From positions 1-64,000 of the forward strand of contig NZ_BAWH01000010.1 of the NCBI RefSeq assembly GCF_000586435.1: DNA of 64,000 bases. The letters run 5' to 3'. Below, piece by piece: positions 30,733 to 40,900 of the stretch; position 1 is the first letter of the stretch, and each line of letters starts with the position of its first letter. The DNA is from Psychrobacter sp. JCM 18901. Lineage in GTDB: Bacteria > Pseudomonadota > Gammaproteobacteria > Pseudomonadales > Moraxellaceae. A model generated the notes under the pieces. That model was not told the origin of the DNA and did not search any database. It saw only the letters and a list, made by a program, of their open reading frames with translations. The translations under genes and the position numbers were made by a program.

Positions 30733-32174
30733 ATGTCTGAATTAAAAAGTCGCTAGGGGTGTTCGATATCATTGCACTGGCATTCGGTGCAATGGTCGGT
30801 TGGGGCTGGGTTGTACTGGCAGGTAGTTGGATCATCTCGGCAGGTATATGGGGCGCAATTAGCGCCTTTTTGATAGGTGGTCTGGTAGTCGTATTGATTG
30901 GTGTGACGTATGCTGAACTTGCGGCTTCTATGCCAATTACTGGCGGTGAGCATACCTATACCCACCGAGCACTAGGGGTCAATGTCTCATTTATTTGCTC
31001 ATGGAGTATTTTATTTGGTTATTTTTCCGTCGTTGCTTTTGAAGCAGTAGCACTGCCCACCGTCGTCGAATACATTATTCCTAATTATAGCCAAGGGTAT
31101 CTTTGGAATGTTGCTGGCTGGGATGTTTACGCCACTTGGGTAGCGTCGGGATGCTTGGCTCAGTGATTGTTACTTGGCTGAACATACGCGGTATGGAAGT
31201 CAGCGCGTGGTTTCAAAAAAACAGCAGTCGTCGGTATCTTTCTAGTTGGTATATTACTGTTCGTAGGGGCGTTACTGTTCAGTCCTGAAACTTCTAATAC
31301 CGTACAAGCGCCTAACTTTATTGGCGGTATGGGTGGCATCATGACGGTGATGGTAATGGTACCGTTCTTGTTCGTTGGCTTCGATGTCATTCCCCAAGCG
31401 GCAGAAGAAATCAATCTATCTCGTCCGAACATCGGTAAGTTTTTGATCGTCTCTATTATTATCGCTGTACTGTGGTATGTAGCAGTCGCCTGGAGTGTGG
31501 GCAAGACTTTACCGCTATTACAAGCACAAGACTCAACATTGGCTACTGCTGATGCGATGACCAATGCTTGGAATGGTAAATGGGCAGGTACCTTGCTAGT
31601 TATTGGCGGTGTGCTGGGTATTTTATCGAGCTGGAATGCGTTTCTTATCGGTGGTAGTCGTCTGCTATATGCTATGGGCAAAACGCACATGTTGCCACAG
31701 TTTTTGTGCAAGCTGCATCCGAAATATAATACGCCCGTCAATGCGATTTTATTGATCGGTGGTCTCGCGACACTTGCGCCATTATTTGGTCGTAAAATGC
31801 TGGTATGGATTGTAGATGCTGGCGGGTTCGGTATCGTTATTGCTTATACTTGTGTGGCTCTTTCATTCTTAGTGCTGCATTACCGTGAGCCTGATATGGT
31901 ACGTCCGTTTAGAGTACCAGCAGGTAAATTGGTTGGTATTATCACTATTATCCTCAGTCTTGGTATGTTGGCACTATATCTACCAGGTATGCCATCAGCA
32001 CTTGTCGCTATTGAGTGGTGGATTTTCCTTGGCTGGATCGTACTTGGTGGGGTATTGTACGGTTATGCTACGATGAAGAATCCTGGTAAGAGTAAAGACA
32101 TTATGGATCATGAACTGCGCGAGCTAAAAACGGCTAACCAGCAGTGGTTAAAAGAAAATCCATATAAAAAGTAG
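30733..32174 (+). CDS. APC-family amino acid permease (frame broken three times)
   Basis: Twelve-helix amino acid/polyamine transporter. Repaired N-terminus MSELKKSLGVFDIIALAFGAMVGWGWV, where the unwound TM1 GAMVGWGW is typical of APC carriers. Also ASMPITGGEHTYTHRALG and FLFVGFDVIPQAAEEINL. Breaks: five A where six are needed near 30745, a lost G near 31145 (WVAVGMLGSV), and a 7-A run at 31215-31221 (six needed, FQKTAVVGIFL). Repaired length about 480. Shine-Dalgarno AAGGAG. Its place between the aminotransferase and a second semialdehyde dehydrogenase suggests uptake of 5-aminovalerate, GABA or a related amino acid. Confidence 0.87.
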
Positions 32175-32196
32175 ACTTACTTTAATTACCTTTCAT

Positions 32197-32230
32197 AAAA
32201 AAGCCTAACGTCAAACGTTAGGCTTTTTTT
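32197..32230. terminator. Bidirectional terminator between convergent permease and dehydrogenase
   Basis: AAAAAAGCCTAACG and CGTTAGGCTTTTTTT around TCAAA. Confidence 0.92.
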
Positions 32231-32253
32231 TATTTAACTAAGGTTTTAATCTA

Positions 32254-33629
32254 TTAAGACTTATCACGAATCAGCTTATAGTTTAAGAACTCAGTGATAC
32301 CAAGCGTACCAAGCTCGCGACCAAATCCTGAACGTTTAACGCCGCCAAATGGGGTATTGGCTTCGGTACCAGACGGCGCGTTGATCGTGACCATGCCCAC
32401 TTCCAATTTGTCAGCGATTTCAGCAGCCAGTGCCGCATCTTGCGTTTGGATAGACGCACCCAAACCGAAAGGCACATCGTTGGCAATCTTGATAGCATGG
32501 TCGATATCATTTGCTTTATAGACGACTGCGACAGGACCAAACAATTCTTCACGGTACACATCCATTGATTCAGTCACATCTGTCAGAACAGCAGGCGCAA
32601 ACCAAGCACCCGGCTTGTCTTTTACCATACCGCCCTCTACGAGCACGGTTGCTCCTGCTTGAATGGCACTATCTAGCTGCGCTTGCAAGTTGACCGCAGC
32701 GGCTTTTGATGACATTGGGCCAATAAACGTATCTTCCTTAAGCGGGTCGGCCAAAGTCATGTTACTGACCGCATTGGTAAAACCTTCGACGAATTTGTCA
32801 TAGACTGATTCAATGACGATCAAACGCTTGGCTGCGTTACAGGCTTGTCCAGTATTACCAAAACGACCAGAGATAGCGCCTTGTATTGCTTGTTCGATAT
32901 CGGCATCGGCTGCGACGATAAAGGCATCTGAACCGCCCAATTCTAAAACGACTTTTTTTTGAGTGCGCCGCCAGCTTCTTTTGCAACGGCTTGTCCAGCG
33001 CGTTCAGAACCTGTTAGCGAGACACCTTGTACGCGTGTGTCATTGATAATGGTCGCTGATTGCTCATTGGTTGCAAAGATATTGTTATAAACACCTTCAG
33101 GTACGCCTGCATCTTTAAAGATATCGACGATAACTTCTGCTGTATTTGGACACTGCGGTGCGTGTTTTAGAATAATTGTATTACCTGCCATAAAGTTTGG
33201 CGCGACAAAACGTGCCACTTGATAATGCGGATAATTCCACGGCATGATACCGAGTAGAACGCCAACAGGACGTTTTTCTACCGAAGCTGATCCTAAGTCA
33301 ACGTCAATGGTATTCGGCGCGAGTAGCTGCTCAGCATTGTCTGCATAGTAACGATAGATCTCAGCGACCAGACCGATTTCACCCTTGGCTTGTGCAACGG
33401 GTTTACCCATCTCACCCGCCACGATACGTGATAGCTCGTCTTGACGCTCAAGATAGATATCAGCGATTTTATGCAGTAATGCACTGCGCTCATTTAATGG
33501 CACTTTACGCCAGTCTTGATAGGCGTTGTCAGCCTGCTCAATGACTTGTTGGATATCTTGTTCAGTGGCGGTAGGGTAAGTGGCTTCTAGTTCGCCAGTG
33601 GCTGGATTGTTGATTTGATAATCGCTCAT
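32254..33629 (-). CDS. Succinate/glutarate semialdehyde dehydrogenase, second paralogue (frame broken)
   Basis: Aldehyde dehydrogenase of a branch distinct from the first. Landmarks: LLGIMPWNYPHYQVARFVAPN, LKHAPQCPNTA, GVSLTGSERAGQAVA, catalytic Glu in VVLELGGSDAFIV, Cys in GNTGQACNAAKR, and C-terminal TPFGGVKRSGFGRELG. An 8-T run at 32953-32960 (six or nine needed) splits it before VVLELGG. Repaired length about 458. This branch is usually annotated as NAD-dependent succinate semialdehyde dehydrogenase. Two such enzymes in one island suggest GABA and 5-aminovalerate branches or redundancy. Confidence 0.88.
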
Positions 33630-33749
33630 ACTTTTTCCTTATTTTTAGCGTGTTTTTGGGTTTAAAATCCATTTTTGGGTTTATGCTTATACTTTCAGTT
33701 GCTAATAAGTGCGATTTATTATGGTTCACTCTATACCAAGCGGCGTGTT

Positions 33750-34020
33750 TTAGAGTGACGCTTTGGTTACAGGTTGTTGCTGGGTAATACAATGAATATT
33801 ACCGCCGCCATAGACAATCTCTTTTGTGCGTACTCCCACTACTTGATGCTGCGGAAAGATTTTTTTCAAGCTGCTCGATGGCGAGTGCATCATTTATATC
33901 ATCATATTGCGGTACGATGACCGCGTCATTACAAATCAAAAAAATTGGCATAGGAGGCGATACAAACATCACCCGTTAGGCGAGGTTTGGCATCATGAGA
34001 TTGATGAGTGTTTACAGTGT
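33750..34020 (-). pseudogene. aguA: 3' remnant of agmatine deiminase
   Basis: On the minus strand, after correcting two 7-base A/T runs, the translation reads about HDAKPRLTGDVCIASYANF, then [18 protein letters not shown], and ends [21 protein letters not shown] before a TAA at 33750. The [13 protein letters not shown] motif with the catalytic Cys is diagnostic of agmatine deiminase. Only about 85-90 C-terminal residues of a roughly 365-residue enzyme are present. Upstream the DNA belongs to a glycosyltransferase, so the 5' three quarters are truly missing, unlike the one-base breaks elsewhere. Confidence 0.8.
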
Positions 34021-35344
34021 TGATTGTCTTCAGTTGTTTCTGTCGTATCTACATTATCCGTTGTCTTCGATTTTTCTTTGGTTAGCTTTATTTTTGGATT
34101 TTTAGCAACAGGCTCAATATTTTTCACAGCGACGTTAAGGGCAGGTTTAGACGCTTTTTTCAGACTGCGTTTGATCCGTCGAACTGCGATAGCATCTGCT
34201 TCGGCTTGTTCTTCGGCAAGCGCCGCATCATGTAAGCTTTGATATACTTCAAGCGTTTTTTCAATCATCTCACGCATGGTGAATTTGTTGGTCATTTCAG
34301 GACGCGTCACACTTTCTAGCTGATTTCTAACGGCTTTACAAAGCGCATTGGCATTGTACTTTTTTTTACCAGTCCTTGCGGTAGAGTGGTTGTAAAATTT
34401 CGCTAAAGGCAGCTTGATCCCAGCCAATGACTGGCGTACCTAGATGTATGGCTTGTAGGGCATTGATACCGATTGACTCGGGTTCATTGGCAAGTGCCAT
34501 GACAATATTGGCCGCCGATAGCCATTCTCGCATATCGTTACGTTTGCTGCCCACATAGGTAATGCGCTCCGCCAGTCCCAAGCTGTTGGTACGTTGGCGA
34601 AAATCTTCATGAGCGACATCACCGTCTTTATAGTCTTCATCCATAATAATGACGTGAATATTGGGGAACTGCTCTTGCAGGTTACCCAAAATATCTATCA
34701 GCCATTCTTGCCCATACTCGTTACCGATGACGGTTGGGAATACGAGCCATTTTTTTGTGCTCAAGCTCAGGGTATTCAGCAAAGGTATGACGTAACCAAT
34801 AGACCGAAGGATTATGACGATAAGGGTAGCGCCGAGTGTCGATACCACGATAGATACGCGTGATGACCTTAGGATCTACGTCTTCGATGCGCAGTCCTTT
34901 TTTTAAGTATTGAGTGACACTATCAGATACGGTAATTATCGTATCAACATTGAGTAGGGCTTGAGAGTATTTATTGATAGGATAAAACCCATACATGGTC
35001 GAGACCAGTTTGGGAAAACGTCTGACACGTGCGCGGCGCAGTGCCAAATGCAATATCCATGCAGGGGTACGCGAATGTACATGAATGACATCAGGTTCGT
35101 ATTTTTCTATCAAATGCCGTAGGGCAGAGACTTGCAATAGCGATAGCCAAGACTTTTTATTCACATGTAGCTGATGGTAAATATTGCCATCACGTTTGAG
35201 ACGTCTAACCAAGTCATTGTCTTCATCGGCACTAGAGACAATGATAGAGGTATGCTCATTTTTGACCAATGCTCGCCCAAGATGAAAAATACCGCGCTCG
35301 GATTCATCATGCTTTAGAGACGACAGTAAGCGCATAACTTTCAT
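33993..35344 (-). CDS. GT4-like glycosyltransferase with Lys/Thr-rich tail (frame broken)
   Basis: GT-B glycosyltransferase. N-terminal acceptor half: MRLLSSLKHDESERGIFHLGRAL and YEPDVIHVHSRTPAWILH. C-terminal donor half: KKWLVFPTVIGNEYGQEWL, RITYVGSKRNDMREWLSAAN, and the nucleotide-sugar motif ANEPESIGINALQAIHLGTPVIG. Breaks: a 7-T run at 34750-34756 (six needed), and a lost base plus an 8-T run around 34360-34383. After the catalytic domain comes a roughly 70-residue low-complexity tail rich in Lys, Thr and Ala that runs into the aguA remnant. Sugar and acceptor are unknown. The start may be ATG 35344 or 35335, or GTG 35359. Confidence 0.82.
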
Positions 35345-35495
35345 AATAGCGTTGGTCACCGGTTAGTAATATCAATTTGCTATTGTCAGTTAAAAGCGAT
35401 TAAAACTCAACCATCAAGATAAAAAGATGAAGTCAGATAGGGGGTTTTTAGACTATATGAGTGTAAGATGTGGATTAAAAAAACACCAGAAGCCG

Positions 35496-36368
35496 TTAGC
35501 GTCGTTTCTGTAAATGCTCAGCATTGGGCAGTACTTGTTTTTCACTCAAGTATTTCCAGTAGCGCTGCGGGAGATATTGTTTATGCAGCTTAGGATTTTT
35601 GCGCTCTTTGATATTAACGTTGGTAAAGTAACCTTGCCAGAACTTTTGATAGCGTTGCTCATCAGGACTATGGATGCTGGCAGGATTGCGTAGTACCGCA
35701 TCATCGAGATCAGTAATGGTTTGCAGCTTTGCTGGACGTGATGGCGTGCTATTACTTTTATCATAATAGATACCGTAGCCCCGAGTCAGATCATAGATTG
35801 CCCAATGTTGATCCTGATAACGCTGCCGAAAGTGCTCTCCGATGAGTGGCAGTACATTAAAATCAGGCTCTACACGTGCAAAATAAATATCATCAGTGGT
35901 ATGCTCAAAACGTACAAATGCCTCCATACGATGTTTCTCACGGCCAACCGATTTGACTGTCTGGACTAACTCGAGAACATCTAAATTACCCAAATCCTGC
36001 ATGATTTGACGGTTAGGGTAGTCGATGGCATATTTGACCACGCGGAACAAAGTCGTACCGATATCGTCCTTTTCGGATAAAAATCCCCATAAGATATTTC
36101 GCATGCCTGAGCGACCTAATAGGGTATTTAATTTGACCAACACACGCTCGGCTTTATCCTCATCAGTTGCCACGCTAGTCGCCTGAGCGATGAGTGAGGG
36201 CACATAGCAATCTTGCGCGGTTAGCTTCAGTGACATATCGTTTTGTAGACGATTGGCATAGACATAAAACACAGCACTCAGCCACCCTTCAAAGCTAGGC
36301 TCATACAGTACAATGCTAGGTGTCAATTGACCGACAGCGTAAGAGTCATTTTGCATAAGTGCTGACAT
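35496..36368 (-). CDS. DUF4130 / TIGR03915-type protein, partner of the radical SAM enzyme
   Basis: 290 residues matching the family annotated as a probable DNA-metabolism protein (DUF4130). Typical blocks are IVLYEPSFEGWLSAVFYVY, LWGFLSEKDDIGTTLFRVVKYAIDYP, HRMEAFVRFEHTTDDIYFARVEPDFNVLPLIGEHF, and the C-terminal FWQGYFTNVNIKERKNPKLH..LPQRYWKYL. The last third resembles uracil-DNA-glycosylase-linked proteins in this family. It is 77 bp after the radical SAM gene, same strand; the two are commonly paired. Biochemical role not established. Frame intact. Confidence 0.85.
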   Translation of the reverse strand: MSALMQNDSYAVGQLTPSIVLYEPSFEGWLSAVFYVYANRLQNDMSLKLTAQDCYVPSLIAQATSVATDEDKAERVLVKLNTLLGRSGMRNILWGFLSEKDDIGTTLFRVVKYAIDYPNRQIMQDLGNLDVLELVQTVKSVGREKHRMEAFVRFEHTTDDIYFARVEPDFNVLPLIGEHFRQRYQDQHWAIYDLTRGYGIYYDKSNSTPSRPAKLQTITDLDDAVLRNPASIHSPDEQRYQKFWQGYFTNVNIKERKNPKLHKQYLPQRYWKYLSEKQVLPNAEHLQKRR

Positions 36369-36444
36369 GTTTTATCCTACATTTCTATCATAAATACAGT
36401 AGCGAGATAGCAGGTTTTTTTAACACGTGCTATCTAGAGCCATT

Positions 36445-37714
36445 TTAAAATAAAGCCAACTGCCCAGTACGTTGATCGTTAAACTTGGTCTGCGTTTGAG
36501 CCAATACATACTGACGAAAATTATCGCGCGTTAGATGTGCAAGGTGTTCGTTTTTGCCAGTGGTTGCGATGAAGTATTTAGCACGATTGACCGCAGCGCC
36601 CATCTTTTTTAGATGGTATAGCGTTAATTGATTGAACTTACGTGCTTTGACGATTTTCTTGGCAGTCTTTGTACCGATACCTGGGATACGCACTATCATT
36701 TCATAAGTCGCTGTCTGGATATTGACTGGGAAATGCTCACGATGGCGTATTGCCCAAGCAAGCTTTGGGTCGCAGTCTAAATCTAAGAATGGTGACTCCG
36801 GCTCCACAATCTCATGCGCACCAAAACCATAAAAGCGCATTAACCAATCTGCCTGATACAGACGATTCTCCCGTACCATCGGTACAGGCGTTCCAATCGC
36901 AGGCAAGCGATTATCAGAGAGCATAGGTACATAACCTGAGTAATAGACCCGCTTGAGATCATACGTTTTGTAGAAGTGACTCGATAGTTGAATCACTTGC
37001 AAGTCAGTCTCGTTACTCGCACCAACGATCATTTGGCTGGTCTGACCTGCTGGCGTGAACTTAGGCGCTTTCTTGTGAGTCTCACGGCTTTCACGAATGG
37101 TGATGATTTCTTCTTTTACCGTTTCCATCGGTGCTTTTAATTGGTCATGTGATTTCTCTGGCGCAAGCAAAGCCAACCCTGATTTGGTCGGAATCTCGAT
37201 ATTGACGCTCAAACGATCCGCATATAATCCTGCTTCTAGCAGCAGCTCTTTTGACGCACCTGGAATGGTCTTTAGATGGATGTAACCATTAAAGCGCTCA
37301 CGCGTACGTAAGAGTTTGGCAACTTCGACCAGTCGCTCCATCGTATAATCGCCACTTTTAAAGATACCAGAGCTAAGAAATAGCCCTTCGATATAGTTAC
37401 GGCGATAAAACTGCATGGTTAAGTCGACGACTTCTTCGACACTGAACGCAGCACGCGGCGTGTCATTGCTTTTACGTGAGGTGCAATAAGCACAGTCGTA
37501 AATGCAGTGATTGGTCAAAAGAATCTTTAATAGGCTGACGCAGCGACCATCTTCGGTATAGCTGTGACAGATACCCGTTGCTGAGGCATCGCCTAGTCCG
37601 CCGCCTTGGTTTTTTTCGAGTACCAGCGGAGGATGAGCAGGAAACATCATACTTGGCAGCATCAGCCAAAATATTGAGTTTGCCCTGTAATCTTTCATAA
37701 TTGATGTTTGCCAT
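36445..37714 (-). CDS. Putative DNA modification/repair radical SAM protein (frame broken)
   Basis: Radical SAM enzyme with the CxxxCxxC cluster CIYDCAYC and a C-terminal helix-hairpin-helix DNA-binding motif (RIPGIGTKTAKKI). This combination defines the TIGR03916-type family. The true N-terminus is MANINYERLQGKLNILADAAKYDVSC from ATG 37714. A 7-T run at 37610-37616 (six needed) shifts the frame before NQGGGLGDASATGICHSY. Repaired length about 422. Together with the downstream DUF4130 gene it forms a conserved but uncharacterised two-gene unit. Confidence 0.88.
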
Positions 37715-37959
37715 AAGTCGCGTTTTACCAATTAATTGATGAAAGACTATTTTACCAAAATTATCGCTAAGTCATTGTATTTATAGGAGAATCCCAAAAA
37801 CAACACGACAAATAGTGTCGTATGATTCGTGTCTAATATAGTAAACAGTAGTTTGAGGTTTATTTAAAGGCTAAACTCTGTAGCTTAATATATCTATCTT
37901 TTAAGTGCGAATATAGATTCTTTCAAACATTCCATAAAAGGGTCTTTTAGAGAAATTTT

Positions 37960-38476
37960 ATGCTCAAAAAATTTAAAGAAAAATCAGCGTCTCAAAAGTT
38001 CGATACGTTTCTAAATGTCTCGTTTATATCTTTTTTTCATTGCACTCAATTTTTTTTGGAATGGCAGGGTAGAGATTTTCCGCAGGAGTCAGAGCTACAA
38101 TACAGTGAAGGCATTATCACTGATACGGGATTTAGTATAGCCTTGCAATCTATCGAAAATCCTAAACAAATAACGCTTTACGGCTGTAGCTATAATGTAT
38201 TTGGCTTTATTAATACTGGGTCATGTATGGGTCCTACATACCTTGAACCTAGGCTTGGCAAGTACGCAAGAGTTGGTTGGTACTATCAGCCCAATTTTTT
38301 TAGGCGTATCGAATAATTTACCGCAATTAGTCAGCTTAGACATTAGAGGATCAGATGAGGATCTGCAAATAACTTACGAAGATACCAAAAACCTAATGTT
38401 CAATCAAAACATGATAAGAGTGCTCACTACGTCAATCTTTGGTTTTGGTTTTATCTTTTTTTATGACAAAACTTAA
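37960..38476 (+). CDS. Hypothetical membrane-associated protein (frame broken)
   Basis: About 171 residues if the 7-T run at 38295-38301 is read as six (joining YYQPNFLGVSNNLPQLVSLD). It has a hydrophobic segment after a basic N-terminus (MLKKFKEK), a polar middle, and a second hydrophobic segment at the C-terminus (TSIFGFGFIFFYDK). Two further long T runs (38028-38034 and 38050-38057) inside the first segment may also be mis-sized, so residues 25-45 are uncertain. AT-richer than its neighbours. I recognise no family. It stands alone on the plus strand between minus-strand genes. Confidence 0.5.
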
Positions 38477-38615
38477 TAATCTAATTAATCGGCCTATTCT
38501 GTATAAAGAAAAATGATCTTCTCTAAAAGCTCAGCTATTTCTGCCACTGCATCAAGCATTTATATCCTAAGCTTAAAGAAGTGCTTTACCACACTCAAAA
38601 CCAAGCCGCCGACAC

Positions 38616-38661
38616 AAAAAAAGGTCTTATGGACTAAATACTTAGTCCACAAGACCTTTTA
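38616..38661 (-). terminator. Terminator of the secreted DUF11-like gene
   Basis: AAAGGTCTT-A-TGGACTAA pairs with TTAGTCCA-C-AAGACCTTT. Minus-strand T run at the left end, 47 nt past the stop. Confidence 0.88.
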
Positions 38662-38706
38662 CATATGCCGATAACCGTTAAATAATAGTATGCGACAGTT
38701 TAATGT

Positions 38707-39600
38707 TTATTGAACCTTGGCACGTATGACGACAGTCTTGGCCGCATTGGCGTCAAAGTTCACCAAGTTCCATTTTAGACCAGAGTAGTTTTCTTGGACA
38801 ACCACCGTATTGCCAACCTGCTGAATGGTTTGATAGGTGTCGCCGCCAGTGGTGGCAAACGTTGGTAGTGGGCTATTTAACGATACCAGCTGCACGCCGC
38901 TTGGCAATGAAACCATAGCATTGATGTCATTAACTGGCTGTGCCGTGGTGTTGGTGTATGTGGTGTGATACTCAATGACATCGCCTGGGGCAATATGGTT
39001 GGCAGGCACCGCAACTTCACGTCCATCAGCATTTTTTAGAATTTTCATGACTTTGGTATTTGCATTGACCACGCCAGGCGTACTAAAGGTAGGAGTCAGT
39101 TGCAACGTATCCAAAGTTGTCGTCGTGGTCGTTACTTGATTGGTCACTGGCTGCTGCATAATCACTGGCGGGGTGACGTTGGTTGCGACAGGTAGTACTT
39201 GCGTCACGCTGCTGGCAGGCGTGGTAATCACATCTACTTTAGTGACTTTATTGGTAATAGAGTTAATCACCGGTACGCTAGTAACGGTCGTCATACCTTG
39301 GACAACAGGAGACTGACGCACGACGTAGCGTGGTACAGTGGTCACCTGAGTTACCGCGTACGGCATGCCGTCTTGCATGGTGATACCGTTTGGCGTCGCC
39401 GTAATCGTAGCAGTTTTGCCATCAGAGTATTGCTCGACCACCGTGGTGCTACCGCTCGCAGAGGAGCTAATAGCAATCTCAGGGGCAGCATTGGCCGATG
39501 ATGCGGCCAACACGATACCTACTAGCAATGCAGACATAGCTGCATTTTTTGCCATAGTTGCTTCAGCAGTTGACGCTTGAAAACCATCGTTCGTAATCAT
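38707..39600 (-). CDS. Secreted protein with DUF11-like repeat domain
   Basis: 297 residues. A long N-terminal region carries a Sec signal (AAMSALLVGIVLAASSANAA, cleavage near residue 38). A Thr/Val-rich, low-complexity middle follows (many TTV, PVV, VTN units). The C-terminal domain of about 105 residues (VMKILKNADGREVAVPANHIAPGDVIEYHTTYTNTT) resembles the conserved repeat domain of surface proteins (DUF11). Start ATG 39600 has GAGGAG 7 nt upstream; an internal ATG at 39555 would give a more usual signal length. Periplasmic or surface; role unknown. Frame intact. Confidence 0.75.
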   Translation of the reverse strand: MITNDGFQASTAEATMAKNAAMSALLVGIVLAASSANAAPEIAISSSASGSTTVVEQYSDGKTATITATPNGITMQDGMPYAVTQVTTVPRYVVRQSPVVQGMTTVTSVPVINSITNKVTKVDVITTPASSVTQVLPVATNVTPPVIMQQPVTNQVTTTTTTLDTLQLTPTFSTPGVVNANTKVMKILKNADGREVAVPANHIAPGDVIEYHTTYTNTTAQPVNDINAMVSLPSGVQLVSLNSPLPTFATTGGDTYQTIQQVGNTVVVQENYSGLKWNLVNFDANAAKTVVIRAKVQ

Positions 39601-40071
39601 AAAGGACTCCTCAAAAATAATAGTAAGTAATACAACAAAAAAAGAATGCTTAGATAAACAAAACCCCCGCCAAATGACACCGAAAAATATGCCAAATAAC
39701 GAGGTAGTAGTGCTGATATTAGCCTATGCGTGCGATCAGACCATCATTATTTTTAGTAAAAGCGCAGCAGTGCTAACTTATATAAAATCTATTCAATCCT
39801 AACTATTTCTTACTGAATAGACTGAATACTAAAGCTGTCGTGTCCTTAAACTCAAATAATTATGCGCCAAAACAAATCAGGGATAAAAGCAGCATTGTGT
39901 AACCGAAATGGTATAAATGCTATTTATGTGTAGTACGGCTTTCATCTATGGAGTCGCATAACTAAGTCGCTAGTCACAATCATTGTCATAAAGACTATTA
40001 TCTAAAAGTCATTTTTCAAACTATCTACAATGGAGAGTATCAAAGCTCTAGATTAGAACGCAGTGTGGCTA
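39601..40071. other. 471-bp intergenic region
   Basis: Upstream of the secreted protein and downstream of greA. It contains the secreted gene's ribosome site and an 8-bp inverted repeat, TCTATTCA...TGAATAGA (39788-39822). I see no gene. Confidence 0.45.
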
Positions 40072-40547
40072 TTAGTCGTAGATAACTTTCATGACTTCAT
40101 ATTCAACCACACCCTTAGGCGTTTCGATGCGTACTTCATCGCCTTCGAACTTACCAATCAGACCACGAGCAATTGGTGAGTTGACTGAGATTTTGCCAGC
40201 TTTAAAGTCAGCCTCATCATCGCCAACGATTTTGTATTGTTTTTCTTCTTCAGTGTCCATGTTTTCAATCACGACGCTGACACCAAATACGATACGACCT
40301 TCTTTTGGCAGTGTCGAAGGATCGATAATTTGAGCGCCACCAAGTTTGGCTTCGATATCACGAATACGTGCTTCACAAAAACCTTGTTGCTCACGGGCAG
40401 CATGGTATTCAGCGTTTTCTTTCAAATCGCCGTGTTCGCGTGCTTCAGCAATCGATGCTGTGATACGTGGACGGTCGACACTTTTTAGCTGTTTTAATTC
40501 GGCTTCTAGAGCGCGTGTCCTTGCGGAGTCATTGGGTAACGTTGCAT
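40072..40547 (-). CDS. greA: Transcription elongation factor GreA (frame broken)
   Basis: Cleavage factor rescuing backtracked RNA polymerase. N-terminal coiled coil [21 protein letters not shown] (after repair), acidic tip [23 protein letters not shown], and C-terminal FKBP-like domain ([24 protein letters not shown]...[10 protein letters not shown]). One base is missing near 40511 in GCGCTCTAG (GCGCGTCTAG expected). Repaired length is 158 residues, exactly GreA. Start ATG 40547 with AAGGA 7 nt upstream. It follows carB on the same strand beyond a terminator. Confidence 0.96.
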
Positions 40548-40726
40548 GTTTTTTTCCTTAAACCAATAACACCACACCACCTCATAATGAGATGGTGTCA
40601 GTGTTGTTGCAATGGATATAAAATATAAAAGAGTGATAATTAAGACGATGTAATGAATAAGTTGGCTATCATTTATGAGTGTATATCATCTCAATTCAAG
40701 CATAGGCGCACTTAAGCTTACGTAAT

Positions 40727-40762
40727 AAAAAGCATAGTCGCAATTTAGCCACTATGCTTTTT
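40727..40762. terminator. Terminator between carB and greA
   Basis: AAAAAGCATAGT and ACTATGCTTTTT, symmetrical, in the 353-bp gap. It separates carAB from greA. I see no other feature in the gap. Confidence 0.85.
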
Positions 40763-40900
40763 AGGTCTATCACGGTAAAGGTATCGTTCCTCAAGCATGG
40801 TTGGCTATATTTAAAGCAAACAACGATACTTGAGTGAGCTTTTAGGCAAGCCTAACGGTTATGCTTAATCTACTGAAATTATTCAGCCAAGTCAATAGAA

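Noticed and set aside
39601..40071. Possible small RNA gene in the gap between greA and the secreted protein
   Set aside because: Only a weak 8-bp inverted repeat and no promoter-terminator pair could be seen.
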